Shown: piece after piece, positions 31,029-32,521 of the stretch
Position numbering within the stretch: position 1 is the stretch's first letter
How the letters are laid out: every line of letters starts with the position of its first letter
Assembly (NCBI RefSeq): GCF_000146345.1
Contig: NZ_GL397071.1
Coordinates: 808,607 to 841,127, forward strand
DNA: 32,521 bases
DNA from: Peptoniphilus duerdenii ATCC BAA-1640
GTDB taxonomy: Bacteria > Bacillota > Clostridia > Tissierellales > Peptoniphilaceae
Direction: 5' to 3'
Program-made: the position numbers and the translations under genes
Notes under the pieces: model-generated
The model's input: only the letters and a program-made list of their open reading frames with translations
Told to the model about the DNA's origin: nothing
The model's database searches: none

Positions 31029-32375
31029 ATGGACGATGGAAGTGGAGGGTTAATACCTCAGCTTATTTTAATATTTATACTTACGCTAATAAATGCGTTT
31101 TTCTCAGCTGCAGAGCTGGCTATAGTATCGGCTAATAAAACTAAGATAGAAAATCTAGCAGAGGACGGAAATAAGAGGGCGAAGACTCTCTTAAAAGTCA
31201 CAGACGATCAAACTAGATTCTTGTCAACAATACAGGTTGGTATAACCTTGGCAGGATTTTTCTCATCTGCATCAGCGGCAACATCCGTATCTAAGATGCT
31301 AGGTCACTATTTTGTCGAATTGGGAATTTATTATGGACCTACATTGGCACTTATAATAGTGACATTTGTACTATCATTCTTCACATTGGTGTTTGGAGAA
31401 CTTGTGCCTAAGAGAATTGCACTACAAAATGCAGAATCGGTAGCACTATTTTCAGCAAAGCCAATCCAAATCTTTACAATGCTTACCTATCCATTTGTGA
31501 AGCTTGCATCCTTTGCGACGACAATCACACTTAAAATCATGGGTAAGTACAGCGAAGATGTAGAAGAAAAGATCTCAGAAGAAGAATTAAAAGGATATAT
31601 CAAAGTCTCAACAGAGCAAGGTGTCATAAACTCTCAAGGGGAAGAGATGATCGTTAAAATAATGGATTTTGACGATAGACTCGCCTACGAAATCATGACC
31701 CCGAGAACCAATATCTACATGCTAGACTACGATGAATTTAACGCAGATGTAATTCCAGAGATTCTATCTAGAGGTTACTCAAGGGTGCCAGTATATAGAG
31801 AAAACACAGATAATATAGTAGGAACGATCTATATAAAGGATCTATTCTTGGAATACGCAAGAAATGACTACAAGAGTGTAAACATTGACAACGTACTGAA
31901 AGAACCATACTTCGTGCCAGAAACTAAGAAGATTGACTCACTATTAAAAGAACTTCAAGAAAATAAAAGCTACCTTGCAATCTTGATAGATGAATACGGT
32001 GGATTTTCTGGAATGGTAACTATGGAAGACATAGTAGAAGAGATAGTCGGTGAAATCGAAGACGAATACGACAAGGACGAACCGAAGATTGAAAAGGTAA
32101 ATGAAAATACATTTATCATCGATGGAAGGATGAATCTAGAGGATATAAACGACGAACTAGGAACAGACTTAGAATCAGACAACCACGAAACAATCTCTGG
32201 ACTTATGGTAGAACTACTTGGATTTATTCCAGACGATAGCGATAAGATCATGCACTCAGTAAAATACAAAGACATATATACACTTACAGAACTAACAGCA
32301 AAAGATAAGAGAATAGAAAAAATAGAATTAAAAATTGAAGAACCACCAGCAGGTGAAGAGGAAGAAGAGGAATAA
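31029..32375 (+). CDS. CNNM/CorB/HlyC-type membrane protein (DUF21 + CBS pair + CorC/HlyC domain)
   Basis: A 448-residue membrane protein. Residues 1-190 form the DUF21/CNNM domain: hydrophobic segments with 'FSAAELAIVSANKTKIENLAEDGNKRAKTLL', 'FLSTIQVGITLAGFFSSA' and 'FGELVPKRIALQNAE'. CBS repeats follow at about 215-280 (DRLAYEIMTPRTNIYMLD, RVPVYREN) and 283-345 (LLKELQENKSYLAILIDEYGGFSGMVTMEDI). A CorC/HlyC transporter-associated domain (about 355-435) and an acidic tail (EEEEEE) end it. Bacterial relatives move or sense Mg2+ (CorB) or resist cations; the old 'haemolysin' label is misleading. AGGAGG lies 6 bases before ATG. It is monocistronic. Confidence 0.92.
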   Translation: MDDGSGGLIPQLILIFILTLINAFFSAAELAIVSANKTKIENLAEDGNKRAKTLLKVTDDQTRFLSTIQVGITLAGFFSSASAATSVSKMLGHYFVELGIYYGPTLALIIVTFVLSFFTLVFGELVPKRIALQNAESVALFSAKPIQIFTMLTYPFVKLASFATTITLKIMGKYSEDVEEKISEEELKGYIKVSTEQGVINSQGEEMIVKIMDFDDRLAYEIMTPRTNIYMLDYDEFNADVIPEILSRGYSRVPVYRENTDNIVGTIYIKDLFLEYARNDYKSVNIDNVLKEPYFVPETKKIDSLLKELQENKSYLAILIDEYGGFSGMVTMEDIVEEIVGEIEDEYDKDEPKIEKVNENTFIIDGRMNLEDINDELGTDLESDNHETISGLMVELLGFIPDDSDKIMHSVKYKDIYTLTELTAKDKRIEKIELKIEEPPAGEEEEEE

Positions 32376-32392
32376 CCTCTTTTTTTTTTTTT
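32365..32392 (+). terminator. Terminator after the CBS-domain gene
   Basis: AAGAGG (32365-32370) pairs with CCTCTT (32376-32381) across the stop codon, followed by a run of about 12 Ts. The remaining 129 bases to the window end are AT-rich and show no gene. Confidence 0.8.
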
Positions 32393-32521
32393 AATGGATG
32401 CAAATTTATTAAATGATCATTAGTTTTTTAAAACTTGAATTAAAAAACTTAGTCCAAATTTATAAAAATTTCATATCTATATAAAATATTTTTAAATTTT
32501 TATATTTTACATATATAAATC

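Noticed and set aside
1-32521. CRISPR arrays, prophage, insertion sequences or toxin-antitoxin pairs
   Set aside because: No regularly spaced repeats, transposase, integrase or phage structural genes, and no paired small toxin-antitoxin frames were seen.

Overview
The window is AT-rich with long AGA/AAA/GAA-rich coding frames, strong AGGAGG ribosome binding sites, tight operons and many U-tailed hairpin terminators. This fits a low-G+C anaerobic Firmicute. Gene content (fhs-fchA, rubrerythrin, SLH surface proteins, FloA, purine nucleoside uptake) points, tentatively, to a Peptoniphilaceae/Tissierellia-like peptide- and purine-using anaerobe. I see no phage, insertion sequence, plasmid or CRISPR genes; this is chromosomal metabolic and housekeeping sequence.

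Left part (1-7713): a G+C-richer, palindrome-packed repeat at the edge; a secreted CAP-domain protein on the minus strand; a 594-base gene-free stretch with several dyads; a P-type Ca2+-ATPase; a half-size ABC exporter; then a minus-strand pair of an SLH-domain surface protein and an O6-alkylguanine-DNA methyltransferase.

Middle (7864-18929): phosphotransacetylase; rpsU-yqeY; the membrane-microdomain pair nfeD-floA; rubrerythrin; the potassium uptake pair trkA-trkH behind a hairpin leader; a small lipoprotein; and the folate pair fhs-fchA.

Centrepiece (19000-26721): one apparently continuous operon with a strong promoter and a structured leader. Its genes encode a purine nucleoside phosphorylase, a BMP-family nucleoside-binding lipoprotein, a double ATPase, two permeases, an MtnA-like sugar-1-phosphate isomerase, a class II (fuculose-phosphate type) aldolase and a 128-residue protein I do not recognise. 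Read as a pathway: imported purine nucleoside + phosphate gives base + ribose-1-phosphate, then ribulose-1-phosphate, then dihydroxyacetone phosphate + glycolaldehyde. This would bypass phosphopentomutase and any kinase. Each enzyme family is known and a related '5-deoxyribose/methylthioribose DHAP shunt' has been described. The coupling to a dedicated nucleoside importer and an inosine/guanosine-type phosphorylase is the most interesting thing here. fhs-fchA just upstream could serve the purine-base half of the same diet (inference).

Right part (26746-32521): a small GlsB/YeaQ membrane protein, tRNA-Arg(CCU), a second SLH protein with an unfamiliar C-terminal domain, a minus-strand operon (DUF4230-like membrane protein with no ordinary start codon, alanine dehydrogenase with an altered cofactor loop, TraX-family membrane protein), and a CNNM/HlyC-type CBS transporter.
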